DNA from: Trichosporon coremiiforme
Taxonomy: Eukaryota; Basidiomycota; Tremellomycetes; Trichosporonales; Trichosporonaceae
Assembly (NCBI GenBank): GCA_039545355.1
Contig: BCJJ01000008.1
Coordinates: 930,001 to 994,000 of the forward strand
Direction: 5' to 3'
Length of the DNA stretch: 64,000 bases
Numbering within the stretch: position 1 is the stretch's first letter; each line of letters begins with the position of its first letter. Below are positions 1-12,132 of the stretch, piece by piece. The notes beneath the pieces were generated by a model, which was given only the letters and a program-made list of their open reading frames with translations, was not told where the DNA came from and did no database searches. The position numbers were made by a program, and so were the translations under genes.

Positions 1-1301
1 TCAGCAACAGGAGCAGCTGCTCGATCGACGACTACCCTGAGCTCTTCGAGTTCTTCTCCGACTGGTTGACCCTCCCCATTGCTCGAGAGCACATTGCCGT
101 GAACCTGGGAGCGTTCGAACCCGGGTGCGAGTTCAGTGCCTTCTGCCTTGCGGACAAACTCTGGGATTATTGCTCAGAGCTTGGAAGGGAGGCAGTCCCA
201 CACTGGGCGCACGGCATCCCCAAGTACCCACTTCTGATGCCCATGAGCTGGACCGATTCCTTTGAGCTCGCGCAGTATAAGGACAGCTTGGCCGGGTACC
301 CCGGTACTTGACTCGGAAGGAGGTCGCGGGCTTGCCCCCTGCAAACCGCAAAGAACTGCGCCCGCCACCATATTTGCTGGGAAAACCGGAGAGTGATGCT
401 GAGGGACCATGAGTGGAACGGACCATTGCTCTCCCGCGACCCGCCAGCTCTTGGCACTCCCGCGATAGAGGTAGACCCATGCACTTCCATCCTATGTTGG
501 AATTCACGAACTCGGTCTGGCGCATGATCCTCAGTCCGCCACGACCGTCAATTCAATGTCCGCCCCGAGCCTTCGCGGTGGATTCAAATCGTGCGCCAGC
601 GCAAGGCGGCGAACGCGATCGATCCCCTTGACGTCGTCGTGAAGCGTGTGAAGGGGATGAAGAAGGAGGCGAACACGTACGTCGGCCCATGGGCGAAGCT
701 GATGGCAGGATGTACCGCGAGGGCAAGGACGTCCCTGCTATCAGGCTACCTCGCGTGCCTGTGGGACTTGCTGCCCTGGTACGCGTCGCCCATCACTTTG
801 ACCGCCAACGTGTACTTCGACTCGGGACTCGCTGAGCTGTGAGTGAATAGGTGAGCCAAGGCTGACACAAGGCTGACAGAAAGCGAAGCGTCCCTGTGGG
901 CCAACCTCTGCATCGCGGCGCAGAAGAGCGACCTCCCCGAGGGCATTGTCATCTCCGTTGCAATCTTTGTGTCCGAGGTCGTCGAGTCGACCAAGTACGT
1001 GCCCTACCATCTGTTGTACAAGGGCCGCGTTCGTAAGTCTTTCTGTTTCGGGCGTGAGATCCGAGCGGTGAAAAAGTTGACACTCGTAGGCTGGCTCTAG
1101 TGGGCCATGGGACAGTACAAGATCGGCAGGACCATGAGCGCGTCCCACCGCCTCGGGCTCCTCGGCGACACGGCCGTCATGCAGGAGACGGTCGCGCAGA
1201 TGAAGAGCAAGGACTCGAAGGAGTGGGCCCATCAGCACTGCGCCACTGAGCACGTCTGCTTCGCTGATGAGTTCAAGGACAAGCTGAGGCGCTACCTGTA
1301 G
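1..1301 (+). CDS. Hypothetical multi-exon protein, 3' part (5' end outside window)
   Basis: I do not recognise this protein. Three stretches read as coding on the plus strand. The first, 3-311, runs into the window from the left and contains the segment DDYPELFEFFSDWLTLP. The second is about 537-838. The third is about 886-1034, with WANLCIAAQKSDLPEG. The 838/886 junction splices cleanly: a GTGAGT donor after CT and an acceptor at GAAAG join LAEL to EASLWAN in frame. A last open stretch, about 1101-1301, ends at a TAG and contains a short acidic/basic region, but I could not find a splice that joins it in frame, nor a clean junction between the first and second stretches. The locus is therefore either an intact gene with unusual splice sites or one that has begun to decay. 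No domain, signal peptide or membrane segment is evident. Confidence 0.4.
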
Positions 1302-1528
1302 AATCCAGCGGTCAGCCACCGCCCCATGAAGACGAACCCGAAGAAAGACGCTGTCCGTAGCCATGAGTATATGTCAATAGATGCAGTGAACGATCAGTGA
1401 GCACGTCAGGTGGCCGACGTAGGGCAAGGCGATACTCACAGGGCTTCTCCGCGGCTTCAAACGTCACTCCTCGGTCGTGATTATGGCCAATGCTGCATTT
1501 TGTCTAAACTATCCTTCTCTTCCCCATC

Positions 1529-2233
1529 TTACTGGCCGGCAAGCTTGGAGAGGGCCGAGGCAACGTCCTTCTCGGCGAGGCCGTCGAGGGAAGCCTGGTG
1601 CTCGACACCGCGCTCTGTTGGGGTAGAGACGTAGTTCGAGTCGAGCGTAAGAACACAGTCGAGTGAGGGAGACGATAACGCGGAATGCCGTGGTCAAAGA
1701 CGGAGGAAGGATCATGTCAGCGTCGGGTATTCGAGTAGTTCAAGTACGACTTACCGAGGCGGACGAAGGCGCGAGGGTTAACACCCTGGGCCTCACGGAT
1801 GAGGACCTTGACGTCGGGGTTGGCCTCCTTAAGAGCGGGGTAGGAAGACTTGATGAATTGCCTGCGCTGTCAGCACACTGGTTCCCCATGCCGGCGATCG
1901 AGCCAGGTGTATCTTCGTCTGCGGGATATCGATCGGGTCCAGCCGATTGGGCGCGCGGACCGGGTCTCGGAGGATATTGACAAGGTATTGCTTGTTATTA
2001 TCGTTTGCTCCATGCCCACCGTTATCGGTGTCCGCTACTCCGAGATCATCCCCGTCGAGCGTCGCTCGGCGCGATGCCTTTTCGGCGCAACCCAATCAAA
2101 CCCGGCAGATTACACTTCCTGGTCGACCTTCGGCGAAGCTTCAAACTCACCTGACACCAGCGCTGGAGGCGCCAGACTGGCAGAGGTGGAGGCGGATCTC
2201 CTTGACGGCCTTGGGGAGCTGGCGAAGCGACAT
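1529..2233 (-). CDS. NDUFA2: NADH:ubiquinone oxidoreductase B8 subunit (NDUFA2, complex I)
   Basis: Small accessory subunit of mitochondrial complex I with the thioredoxin-like L51/S25/CI-B8 fold. Three exons on the minus strand give 91 residues: 2233-2151, 1861-1755 and 1614-1529. The lengths 83, 107 and 86 nt sum to 276. The N-terminus carries the family pattern IRLHLCQSGASSAGVR. The middle has FIKSSYPALKEANPDVKVLIREAQG, split here as FIKSSYPALKEANP then DVKVLIREAQG. The C-terminus has ERGVEHQASLDGL, matching the conserved end of the family. The length is typical. The start is the first ATG in frame before the conserved LRQLPK segment. Intron 1 is 289 nt and intron 2 is 140 nt; intron 2 has no AG between its donor and its acceptor. 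The gene is divergent from COP1. Identification is by family pattern and is strong, because splicing restores the frame across both introns. Confidence 0.9.
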
Positions 2234-3293
2234 GGTTGCTGGTGTGGTGTTCTGGATGCTCATGAGCTCGCTCTCAGTTGTCAGATGCAGGCAACTTGTC
2301 GAGGAACGGATGGCGCGGGAGTATACCCACGTGGTGGACGGGGCACTGGGTCCAATCGAAAAGGTGGAGGTAGTCCACTCGATCTTGGATCTGTCGAGAG
2401 TTCTTCATTTGGCATTGCAACAGCTGCAATGGTTAACTAAGCAGGGAGTACTTGAGGAGGTAGGCGTTGTGCTCAGCCAAGTATAACCATGGTCCCCCTG
2501 CGTCTATCTTATTTGGACCTGCAAGACAGCCGTCTTCATCCCACGAGCAAGCGTCTAACTACGCTGAGTACGCTCCTCACCCCAGTCCGGCCCGCAGCTC
2601 TCCACGAATGGCAGCTGGTGTGGGATTATGCCCGCTGACTAATGGATTGAATGGATGACTACCGTTGAAAAGGCTCCTTGTCGCTCATCATTGACGTGGT
2701 ATGAGGTGGATGTTATGGCTACCTTCCGACGCGGATCACAGGCACGACCCGCCCTGTGCCACAGATGTGGCTGCCATAACCTGTTTGTCCTCCCTCACAA
2801 CCGCCCTAACTGACCAAGTGAAGCGTCTTCAATGCGTTATTCTGCGCATGCATGCTTGGCACGTCTATACAATGATCGGAAGCAGCTGTGATGCATACAG
2901 GGGCAATAGCACAGCCCTAATGTATCTCTGCCACCACAGCGAGGATCGGGATTTTCGGAAGCCCTATCCCCACGTGGCATTGCATCCGCTGGGCCATGCA
3001 GGCTCCAGCGCGCCTCGTCACGTCGACGGCAGTGTGCTGGCTGAAGTCGCAGACCTCCTCAACCCGCTCTTGTCTGCCTATACTTTACGCACCCAAGTGC
3101 AGCTTCTCTTCTCGCCACGCTCGTTTAACTGCCGTCAACGTTCGACTTCCCCCTTTCGATTCGGTTCAGTCGCAGGGAGACCGAAGCGAGCTCGGAACAT
3201 CGATCTTAAACGGCTGCGAGGCGGGCCTCTCCTAATATCGCCTGTTCATCTCCAAAAGCATCGCACATATCGCCAGGCATATCGTGTCCCAGC
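2234..3293. other. Divergent intergenic region between NDUFA2 and COP1
   Basis: About 1.06 kb separate the two start codons and must hold both promoters. Open frames here, including one of about 230 codons on the plus strand at 2701-3393, show no family similarity and run into the COP1 start region in the wrong frame. I see no RNA gene or repeat. Confidence 0.5.
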
Positions 3294-6200
3294 ATGCAGA
3301 TGCTCACCAAGTTCGAGAGCAAGAGCCCGAGGGTTAAGGGTATTGCCTTCCGTGAGTACTCGAACTGGCTTCTACACAGCAAGCATCGCGTAGCTTCCGA
3401 CGTGTCATGACATGTTCTCGGTAGTGAGAGGAAGTCCAGATCGCCGAAGCTTCACAAGTTGGCAATCCTGTTCATCCAACTTGCAACTGTGGACGGCATT
3501 AAGCCTGGAAGCTCGAACAGGTTGAAATGTCTTCGTTCATTCGCCCAGCTGCAGTTATGTTCTTGCTTGAGCTGACAAGCAGACCCGAAGCAACCCCTCC
3601 TCGCGGCGTCTCTGCACAATGGTACAATTCAGCTCTGGAACTACCAGATGGGTACTCTCGTTGACCGCTACGACGAGCACGACGGTCCTGTCCGTGGTAT
3701 CTCCTTCCACCCTACACAGCCGATCTTCGTGTCCGGTGGTGACGACTACAAGATCAAGGTGTGGAACTACAAGCAGCGCCGTTGCCTGTTCACCCTCACC
3801 GGACATCTCGACTATGTTCGTACCGTCTTCTTCCACCACGAGTACCCGTGGATTATCTCGGCATCCGACGACCAGACCATCCGTATCTGGAACTGGCAGA
3901 GCAGGACGTGTATCGCTATCCTCACCGGCCACAACCACTATATCATGTGCGCCCAGTTCCACCCGTGGGACGACCTCGTCGTTTCGGCCTCTATGGACCT
4001 GACGGTTCGCGTCTGGGACATCTCTGGCCTCCGCAAGAAGAACCAGGCTAGCTCGGCACCCATGACGTTCGAGGAGCAAGTCTCGCGTGCCAACCAAGGA
4101 CAGGCTGACCTGTTCGGCAACACCGACGCCGTCGTCAAGTACGTCCTCGAGGGTCACGACCGCGGAGTGAACTGGGCCTCGTTCCACCCTACCCTCCCCC
4201 TCATCGTCTCGTGTGGTGACGACCGTCAGATCAAGCTTTGGCGCATGTCGGAGACCAAGGCTTGGGAGGTCGACAGCTGCCGTGGTCACTTCAACAACGT
4301 ATCGATGACGCTGTTCCACCCTCGTCACGAGCTCATCCTCTCCGCCTCCGAGGACAAGACGATTCGTGTCTGGGACATGACCAAGCGCACCGCCGTCCAG
4401 ACCTTCCGCCGCGAGCACGACCGCTTCTGGGTTCTCACTGCTCACCCTGAGCTGAACCTCTTTGCTGCCGGCCACGACAACGGTCTCATTGTCTTCAAGC
4501 TCGAGCGCGAGCGCCCTGCTTTCTCGCTCTCCGGCAACCAGCTCTTTTACATCAAGGACAAAGTTGTTCGCATGGCCGACCTCAGCACGGGCACCAACCA
4601 CGGCATCTGCTCCGTTCGTAGGCTCGGCTCGCAGTACATCCAGCCGAGGACGCTCAGCTACAACCCTGCCGAGCGCGCTGTTATCGTCACCTCGACCTCT
4701 GACAACGGCGTCTACGAGCTCATTACTCTTCCCAAGAACGGCGCTCCGGGAGCTGGTGACGGTAAGGACACGCCGTCGGACGGCAGGAAAGGCAACGGTA
4801 TCTCGGCTCTCTTCGTCGCGCGCAACCGTATGGCTGTTCTGGACAAGCCCAACCAGAACATCGAGATCCGTGACCTGTCCAACAACCTGACGAAGACTGT
4901 CAAGTGCCCGGTTCAGACCAACGAGATCTTCTACGGTGGTACCGCCTCCCTGCTTCTCGCCTCGTCGAACGCCGTCACCCTGTTCGACATCCAGCAGCAG
5001 AAGGTTCTCGGAGAGATCGCCACTCCTCCCGTCAAGTACGTCATCTGGAGTACCGACGGCAATATGGTTGCTCTGCTCAGCAAGCACACCATCACCATCG
5101 CCACCAAGTCGCTTGAGCAGACTGCTCTCATCCATGAGACCATCCGCATCAAGTCGGCTGCTTGGGATGACAGCGGTGTCCTGATCTACACCACCCTCAA
5201 CCACATCAAGTACGCCCTGCCCAACGGTGACAATGGTATTATCAAGACCCTTGAGCAGCCGGTGTACCTCACTCGCGTTAAGGGCCAGGTTGTCCACTGC
5301 CTGGACCGTTCCGCGAAGCCCCGCACCATCCAGATCGACCCTACGGAGTACCGCTTCAAGCTCGCTCTCGTTCGTAAGAACTACGACGAGGTCCTGCACA
5401 TCATCCGCACTTCCAACCTTGTCGGTCAGAGCATTATCGCGTACCTGCAAAAGAAGGGCTACCCCGAGATTGCGCTCCACTTCATCCAGGACCCCAACAC
5501 TCGCTTCGACCTCGCTCTGGAGTGCGGCAACCTGCAGGTCGCCCTCGAGCAGGCGCGCGCCGTCGACCGCCCGGACGTCTGGGAGCGTCTCGGTGCCGCT
5601 GCTCTCAAACAGGGTAACCACCAGATCGTCGAGACCGCCTACCAGAAGAACCGCAAGTTCGACAGCCTCTCCTTCCTCTACCTCATAACCGGCAACTCCC
5701 AGAAACTCGGTATGATGCAGAACATCGCTACGAAGCGTGGCGACCAGATGTCGCGCTTCCAGAACTCGCTCTACCTTGGCGATGTCGCTGGCCGTGTTGC
5801 TGTCCTCCGGGAAACTGGCCAGTACCCTCTCGCCTACTACACCGCTAAGAACAACGGCCTCGACGACCTCGCTCTCGAGGTTCTGGAGGAGGCTGGCATG
5901 ACTGAGGAGGACCTTCCCTCGACTCCTTCGGGATCTGGATCGTCCTCCGCGCCCCTTGCCCCTCCGCCGGTTGTCTTCTCTCAGGCCGAGTCCAACTGGC
6001 CCCTGCGCAACCTCGGCGAGAGCTTCTTCGACCGTGCTCTCGCCAATGGTGGTGGCGTCGAGGGTCTCGTTGCTGGCGAGTCTGCTGAGGTGGCCAACGG
6101 CGAGCAGCTTGACGCTTGGGCCAACGATGATGGATTAGACGGAGAGGAGGCTGAGGAGCTTGATGAGGATGAGGGATGGGACCTGGACGCCGAGGTTGTC

Positions 6201-7211
6201 CAGGCCGTTGGAGCAGACGAGGAGGATGTGCCTATGGAGACTGCGGACGCCGACCTGGCTGATGGAGTGTCACCAGGAGTGGACGAGAACGAGATGTGGG
6301 TCCGCAACTCACCACTGGCTGCGGACCACGCTGCTGCAGGCAACTTCGAGTCAGCCATGCAGCAGCTCAACCGGCAAGTCGCTGCCGTTAACTTCTCGCC
6401 GCTTAAGCCGTTGTTCCTTGAGGCCTACAACAAGGCTCACGTCTACGTCGCCGCCAACCCCTCCCTCCCTCCCCTCGAGTTCCACGTCCGCCGCAACCCC
6501 GACACGACTGAGCTTCGCGAAGTTCTTCCGGCGATCGCCATCGAGTTCGAGGACCTCAAGGCTGGCGAGCTCGCCGAGGCTTACCGTCAGTTCTCGCGTG
6601 GCAAGTTCGCGGAGTCGCTCACGCACTTCCGCTCTGTGCTGCAGAAGCTGATGATGGTTGTTGTGAAGGACGAGTCCGAGGCTGCTGAGGTGCGCGAGCT
6701 GGTTACGACATGTAGGGACTACATCATCGGTCTCATGCTCGAGGTTGAGCGCCGACGACTCGTCGCTGAGGACCCCGAGGGCAACCTCGTCCGCTCGCTC
6801 GAGCTCGCCGCCTACTTCACCCACATGAACCTGCAGCCCGCGCACCAGCAGCTCGCTCTGCGATCGGCCATGGGAGTCTTCTCTCGTGCCGGCAACAACG
6901 CCACTGCTGCGTCGTTCGCCCGTCGTCTCATCGACTCGCAGCCGACTGACCAGCGTGTGCTCACGACTGCCCGCTCCGTCCTTGCCCAGGGCGACCGCAA
7001 CCCCCGCGACGCCCACGAGATCCAGTACGACCACTTCACTGCCTTTGACGTGTGCCCCGCCTCGCTCACCCCGATCTACCAGGGAAGCCCGGCTGTTGTG
7101 GACGCGTACACTGGCGCGAGGTACCTGCCCGAGTACAAGGGTACCATTTGTGTCGTTGACGAGATCACCCAGGTCGGCCTCCCGGCCAGCGGCCTGAGGA
7201 GTACTGTGTAA
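3294..7211 (+). CDS. COP1: Coatomer subunit alpha (alpha-COP)
   Basis: Largest subunit of the COPI coat, which buds retrograde vesicles from the Golgi and binds dilysine cargo signals. Two coding exons: 3294-3351 and 3583-7211, joined through a 231-nt first intron (GTGAGT donor, CAAGCAG acceptor) so that AF/HPKQPL reads on. The product is about 1,226-1,228 residues, the usual family size. The N-terminus, LTKFESKSPRVKGIAFHPK, is the classic alpha-COP start. Six or seven WD40 blades follow, each ending in patterns such as IKVWNY, IRIWNW and IRVWDM. Then come the coatomer WD-associated alpha-solenoid (about residues 330-780), an acidic linker near residue 880 (EEAEELDEDEGWDLD) and the COPI C-terminal domain ending in VVDEITQVGLPASGL. 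ATGs at 3294 and 3300 are both possible; 3300 matches the family start better. The large antisense open frame inside it is a codon-bias shadow. Confidence 0.97.
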
Positions 7212-8083
7212 AACCGTAGACGTAGAAATGATATGAGAGCATTTGGTAATAGTTAGCCTGCTTCGCCCCAGCCTTGGGAACGCACGTCAGCCCTTCATTC
7301 AGTGAAACGTGGATCCTACTGTGCGCACAGTGTTGGCCTCGGATGAAAATGGGCCGGGACTGCTTGCTCCCCGCATGTGCACCTGATCACGAGCAGCGGG
7401 GCCAGAATGTCGTTTCGGGCTTCGCGGTGTGACTAGCGGACTGCATGCCGAAGAGTCTCAAGAATAGCAAACTCGAGGTCTCAGCGAAAACATCGCAGGC
7501 TGCGTGTACGACGAGCGATCATGCCGATCTTCCCGACATTGCAGCTCTAGCGCAGTCCAGTGCTGCGTAGTGCGCCGCCAGCTATGTAACGATAGTCCAC
7601 ATGGCTTGCATGGCGTGGTCACACGCGTAGTCTCATGTGTATCGCTGGGTGGGCACACCGAGCACCGAGATGCCACCGTGGAAATGGGGATATAGCGCTG
7701 CGTGTCCACCGAGAGCCGGTGGCTCCAGGCTTGGGATACTGGGGTGGATGTAGCGTCCAGCGCCCTCTGCGCCATATCCAGCACTCATTCCGCCTGCAGA
7801 CCCACACTGCTTGATCGCCACGATGCGCGGATACGGATGTAGATCAACCACATCCATATCCGGGCGATGGCCGTGACGCTGACAATGTGTACGCGTGCAC
7901 GCTGAGAGACTCATGAGAGATCGGTTAACAGCGGGCCAGAAGGCTCTCGGGGTACTGGGTATGCTGGGGCGCATGACGGCGCCCTTATCCGACTCTGTGA
8001 GATATAAGAGTGCTACCGTGGGCGCCCATCGCTTGCCACCACAACCAGAGCCTAGTCTACCTAACTTGCCCATCAGTACGACC
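7212..8083. other. Intergenic region, COP1 to dioxygenase gene
   Basis: About 870 bp with no coding stretch that I can support. It holds the COP1 3' end and the promoter and 5' leader of the next gene. A TATAA-like stretch (GATATAAGAG, near 8000) lies about 80 bp before the next start codon. Confidence 0.5.
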
Positions 8084-9272
8084 ATGCCCGAGTACAAGCA
8101 CCTGTTGCCAGAGGAGCGGGCCCACTTCGTCGAGCACGGGTGGCTCAAGATCGAGAACGCGATTGCGCCCCGGTTCCTCGACGAGTGGATGGAGAACCTC
8201 TGGGTCCGCCTCGGCATGGACCCCGAGGACAAGAGCACCTGGACCGAGGAGTACATCAAGCTCCCCCGGCACCGCGAGGTGCGCTGCGAGGAGTTCTGTC
8301 CCGACGCGTGGAACAAGATCCTCGAGATCGTCGGCGGAGAGGACAAGCTCATGGACAAGCGCGAGCGCTGGTACGGAGACCAGATGATCATCAACCTTGG
8401 CAAGCCAGAGTATGTCGGCAAGCCGAGGAAGGGGCCGGAGAAGTGTGTCGGATTCCACACCGACAACGACTGGTGAGTCCGCTTGGCTACATACCGGCCG
8501 AAATCTGGGACAGCAGGCTAACGAGGGCTACAGGTACCGCCAGTTCCTCGACAGCAGCGGGAACGCGCTCACGCTCATCTTCTGCTTCACGGACATTCCG
8601 GAGGGAGGTGGCGGCACAGTTCTGTGCGAGGACGGGCTGAAGCCTTTGCTTGAGAGGTGGTACGCGCACCCCGAGGGCATTGACCCGCCCTTCGTAAACG
8701 ACACGTTCGAGTACTGCGCCCGCGGCAAGAAGTACGCCGAGGTCATCGCGAAGAAGGGCGACCTGTACGTGACGCACGGGATGCTTCCGCACTCGCACAG
8801 TCCGAATCACCTCAACTACGCGCGCGTCATCACGAACCCGCACGTCAACCTCCGCGAGCCGTTCAACCTGAACCGCCCTGATGGGGACTACACCCTGTGC
8901 GAGCAGGTCATCCTCCGCGGCCTCGGGCGAGAGTCTATCCCGGAGTACATCCCCACGCGCGAGAGGCTGTCGTTCTACCCCCGCACGGCTTGGTTCAAGC
9001 GCGAACGCGTGACTACCGAACTGCAGCGCATGATCGCCGACGCCGAGGCGAAGGGTGGCTCGGCAGCAGACGTGGACAGCATCTACCTCCGTGGCGAAAG
9101 GGCTATTGCGGAGCACGAGGCGAGGAACGGTTACGACAAGGAGATCGGTCCCACTGGCGTCGTGTCCTCCCTCAATGACGACCACCATGAGAAGCCCGCT
9201 GGGAAGAAACACATCGTCCTCCGCCCAGAAATCCCCGTCATCCCGAGTGCCCCGAGCGCCAAGGTCGCCTAG
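8084..9272 (+). CDS. Phytanoyl-CoA dioxygenase-like Fe(II)/2-oxoglutarate oxygenase
   Basis: Predicted non-heme iron, 2-oxoglutarate-dependent dioxygenase of the PhyH superfamily; the substrate is unknown. Two exons, 8084-8472 and 8534-9272, give 375 residues. The intron is 61 nt and interrupts a Trp codon (TG/G), so FHTDNDW reads into YRQFLD. The facial-triad H-x-D is visible as His125 and Asp127 in GFHTDND. The distal His is probably one of those in THGMLPHSHSPNH (residues 211-222), followed by an Arg in ARVITNP that could bind 2-oxoglutarate. No signal peptide and no clear PTS1 (the end is AKVA), so peroxisomal location is not supported. The ATG at 8084 has a good context (ACGACCATGC) and starts the first conserved block. 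The 3' end faces the bS21m gene, 207 bp away. Family call is fair; function is open. Confidence 0.75.
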
Positions 9273-9479
9273 GCGTCTGTTCTTGTAAACCACTTCAGTC
9301 CTCATTTCACCGCTCAACCAGGTCTTCTTCTCTTCCGCTCCGCTGTGCCGAGCAAGTCTGTCTTAGCTCCTGAAAGTCAGTTGTAGTCAGTCGTCAGCAG
9401 CCCCCTTGTCGTAGATGAGAATGATGATAATGCATAATTTACCCCTAACCCAGCCTGGCGCGTGGCTCGCGCCAGACTC

Positions 9480-10258
9480 TTACTTGCGTGAACGCAGCAT
9501 CTGGACGAGCTGGACCTTCTCGCGGACGATAGTCTGGAACCGCCGGCGGATGCGCTCAGACTTGCGGCGGCGCTTCGTCTCGGACGGACGCTCGTGGTAC
9601 TTCTGCAGCTTGGCCTCCTTCTTGAACTGTGGGCGTCAGCGAGAGTTCTTTCGACCGTTTTTCTCTCCGCCTGTACTTCGGTGAACCCCAAGGTTAACAC
9701 ATTAAGGTGCATGGGAGCCCCCCAGTGATTCCGCGGACTCCATGACCATCCTGCAGTTGAAGGGTTGTTTACGGCCAGCAGTCCCCAACAGCCAGCCCCG
9801 AACTACACTGGACAGCACCCGGGGCACCCGCCGTATCCTCCATACAGCCCAGCGGCGAGAACCATCATGCGGTAAATACTCACGCCAGTGTGTCCCAGAG
9901 TCGCCTGCAAGCGGGAGAACGTCCGCGAGAACCCGCCGACGACCTTGAGGCTGCGGCCCGTGTACTGATTTCCGGGGACGCCGAAGCGGCGCGCGGCGCT
10001 CTCGGCGCGCCACCACGCGTCCGGGTCCTCGTTCGGGGAGAAGCGCTTGCGGGCGCCAGAGAGGTCGATCAGGGGCCGTCCGGAGGCGGAGCCGCTTCCA
10101 GAAGCGCTCGACGACGGGGAAGAGGGGGCGGACGCCTCAGATGTCGGCGGCGGCGTGGCCGGAGTCGAGTAGGCGCGGAGCGCGAGCGGCGCAACGGCGC
10201 TCCGGAAGGCGAGTGGTCGCGGCGCAGCGACGGCGGAACGGAGCACGGCGGAAAACAT
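9480..10258 (-). CDS. MRPS21: Mitochondrial small-subunit ribosomal protein bS21m
   Basis: Mitochondrial ribosomal protein of the bacterial S21 family. Two exons, 10258-9884 (375 nt) and 9626-9480 (147 nt), give 173 residues with a phase-0 intron of 257 nt. The N-terminus MFSAVLRSAVAAPRPLAFRS is Arg/Ala-rich with no acids, as expected of a mitochondrial presequence, and is followed by a Ser/Pro/Ala-rich linker. The conserved core begins near residue 100 (RSLKVVGGFSRTFSRLQ). It continues in exon 2 with KYHERPSETKRRRKSERIR, the diagnostic S21 basic motif. The ATG at 10258 was preferred to one 42 codons upstream because it opens the presequence directly. The S21 core is normal; the protein is longer than bacterial S21 because of the presequence and linker, as in other fungi. 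Confidence 0.9.
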
Positions 10259-12132
10259 GGTGTACGCCCAGAGGTGGTGTTGGTCGACGCCGAAGCTGAC
10301 TTTTGGACTTTTGTCGCGAGCAGGCAAAGACGAGCCCGAGACGATCGCCATGTCGGAGAAAGTGGGAAAACGGGGAGGAAACAAATGCTCACGTGCGTCT
10401 CGCGTGCAATGTCACGTGACAATTCCGCGCTCTGTCTTCCTCGGCGTGGTGGCAGCTTGCGACCTTCGCATCGACCTTCGACGCCGATGTTGTCCTCACG
10501 CGGACCGCTGGGACGAAAATTAGCAGCGAGAACACGTGGCTTCCTATAAGAGACAGCTGTGGTGATGTTTCAGCTTGCTGAAAGATCCGGCCAGTACGGG
10601 AGCCCCAGTTCGACCTTCGCACTTGAGCTCTACGAGATCTGCCGGCGGTCGCGGCCACACTCACATAGGTTCATGCGTCATCTGATCTTAGTTACTCTGA
10701 ACGATGCTCTACAACATACGCCAGCATCAACTAACAACTAATCGTATCGTAATGGCTGGTTGAGGACAGTGATTTACGCGCACGTGATAGCACCGAGCCG
10801 TGAGAGCGGATTCCTCGTCCCCGCAAGTCGGCTCAAAACGAGTACCTCATGACCCATCGAGTGGTAAGGGCCACACTTCTGGGACGGGATAAGGTAGTGT
10901 ACCTCGGCGGGCAATTCCAGTCCTCTGGCAGAGAGCGGACACGGAGAGGAAGGTAGCATGGCCCAGGTGACTCAACAGAACGAGCCGGTGTCGTGCCGCG
11001 GGGCCCGTGTGCATGACCTCACCCCTGTCCCAAGCATCCGTGCATGCACTCGACCCAGCGTGCCAGGGCGCCCAGCGACCAACGAGGAGAGGCAAAGCAG
11101 CGGGCCCAAGCCGGTCCAGAACGGTCTGGGTCGGGTTGCGGCAACTTGTGGGCCGAAGCATGCCGAAGATCCGCGAGGTATTCCGCCCTCTCTCCGCGTC
11201 CTTCCACTTCAGTCCTCCGCAGTTATGCCATCCTCAATACTCGCTCGTGATCGTTCGGGGCGAAGTTTCTCGGGCCCTTTGGGCCCTCGGGTCGGAGTTT
11301 CTTGATTAATGCGTTATGCATGTGTCATGGATCGACGTACGGCATGCCCTTGCCCACGGGGCCGTATCTAACCGATTATCAGGATAAGATAGTCGCCACG
11401 TTGCCACTGTTCTTCCATCTGTCTCGACACCCTCCGCACTTCTCGAGTCCAGAATTCTGCAATGTATTATGCGGAGGTCCCCATCGGTGAGCCCGTCGGT
11501 GAGGCTCCGCTCTGCAGTTGACTACCTGTGAGACGCCGCTATCGACACTGCAGTCATCGGGCCCGCCCCGCCTGCCGCGGTGGGCACCGATGCCATGAGA
11601 AGAGGCGACCGATCGAGCTCGGTCTGACGCGACCGTGACCGAAATGACCGCGTCTACGCGACAAGCGCCCGGACCACGTATCATACGCATCACGGCACGG
11701 GCGTACGCGAAGCCGATGCCGGTGCCGATACCGCGATGCATGCTTCTGTTTCAGATCCGGCAGTGATCGTCAGGGCGCCCCAAGCGTTGTCTAATCCGAG
11801 CGACACAAACCACACACGGTACACCCGCATTCCGCCGTCTCACCACGACCTCTTGTCACCCACACTCTTCGTGGTATTGTCTAACTTTGCAGGCTCATGA
11901 CAAGCTCGCCGGATCCGCATGGCTCACAGCATTCACATCATTCACAGTGCTCAGAGGGATATTCCTGTATGTGACGTTTGCATAGCAATCTATTATACAG
12001 AGTGTGTGCACTTGTGGACGTTCATTCTATTGGAAACAACTGACCTGAATATAGTGTATGGGGTTGGCCATTTTCAAGATTAACTGAGAGAGCGAAACGT
12101 GAAGATTTGTAGAAATTGTGGAAGGGACCCGC
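10259..12132. other. Intergenic region, 1.9 kb
   Basis: Holds the promoter of the bS21m gene and the 3' flank of the MFS transporter. Open frames here are short, lack recognisable motifs and do not connect by splice sites. No tRNA-like B box with a matching acceptor stem was found. An AT-richer stretch at 11880-12110 is consistent with the 3' UTR and terminator of the minus-strand transporter. Confidence 0.4.

Noticed and set aside
2701..3393. 230-codon plus-strand frame upstream of COP1
   Set aside because: Runs across the true COP1 start in another frame, is cysteine/histidine-scattered with no motif, and is probably chance.
3555..5621. 688-codon open frame antisense to COP1
   Set aside because: Exact overlap with the conserved COP1 exon; low-complexity Val/Asp/Glu/Arg composition is the usual antisense shadow of a GC-biased gene.
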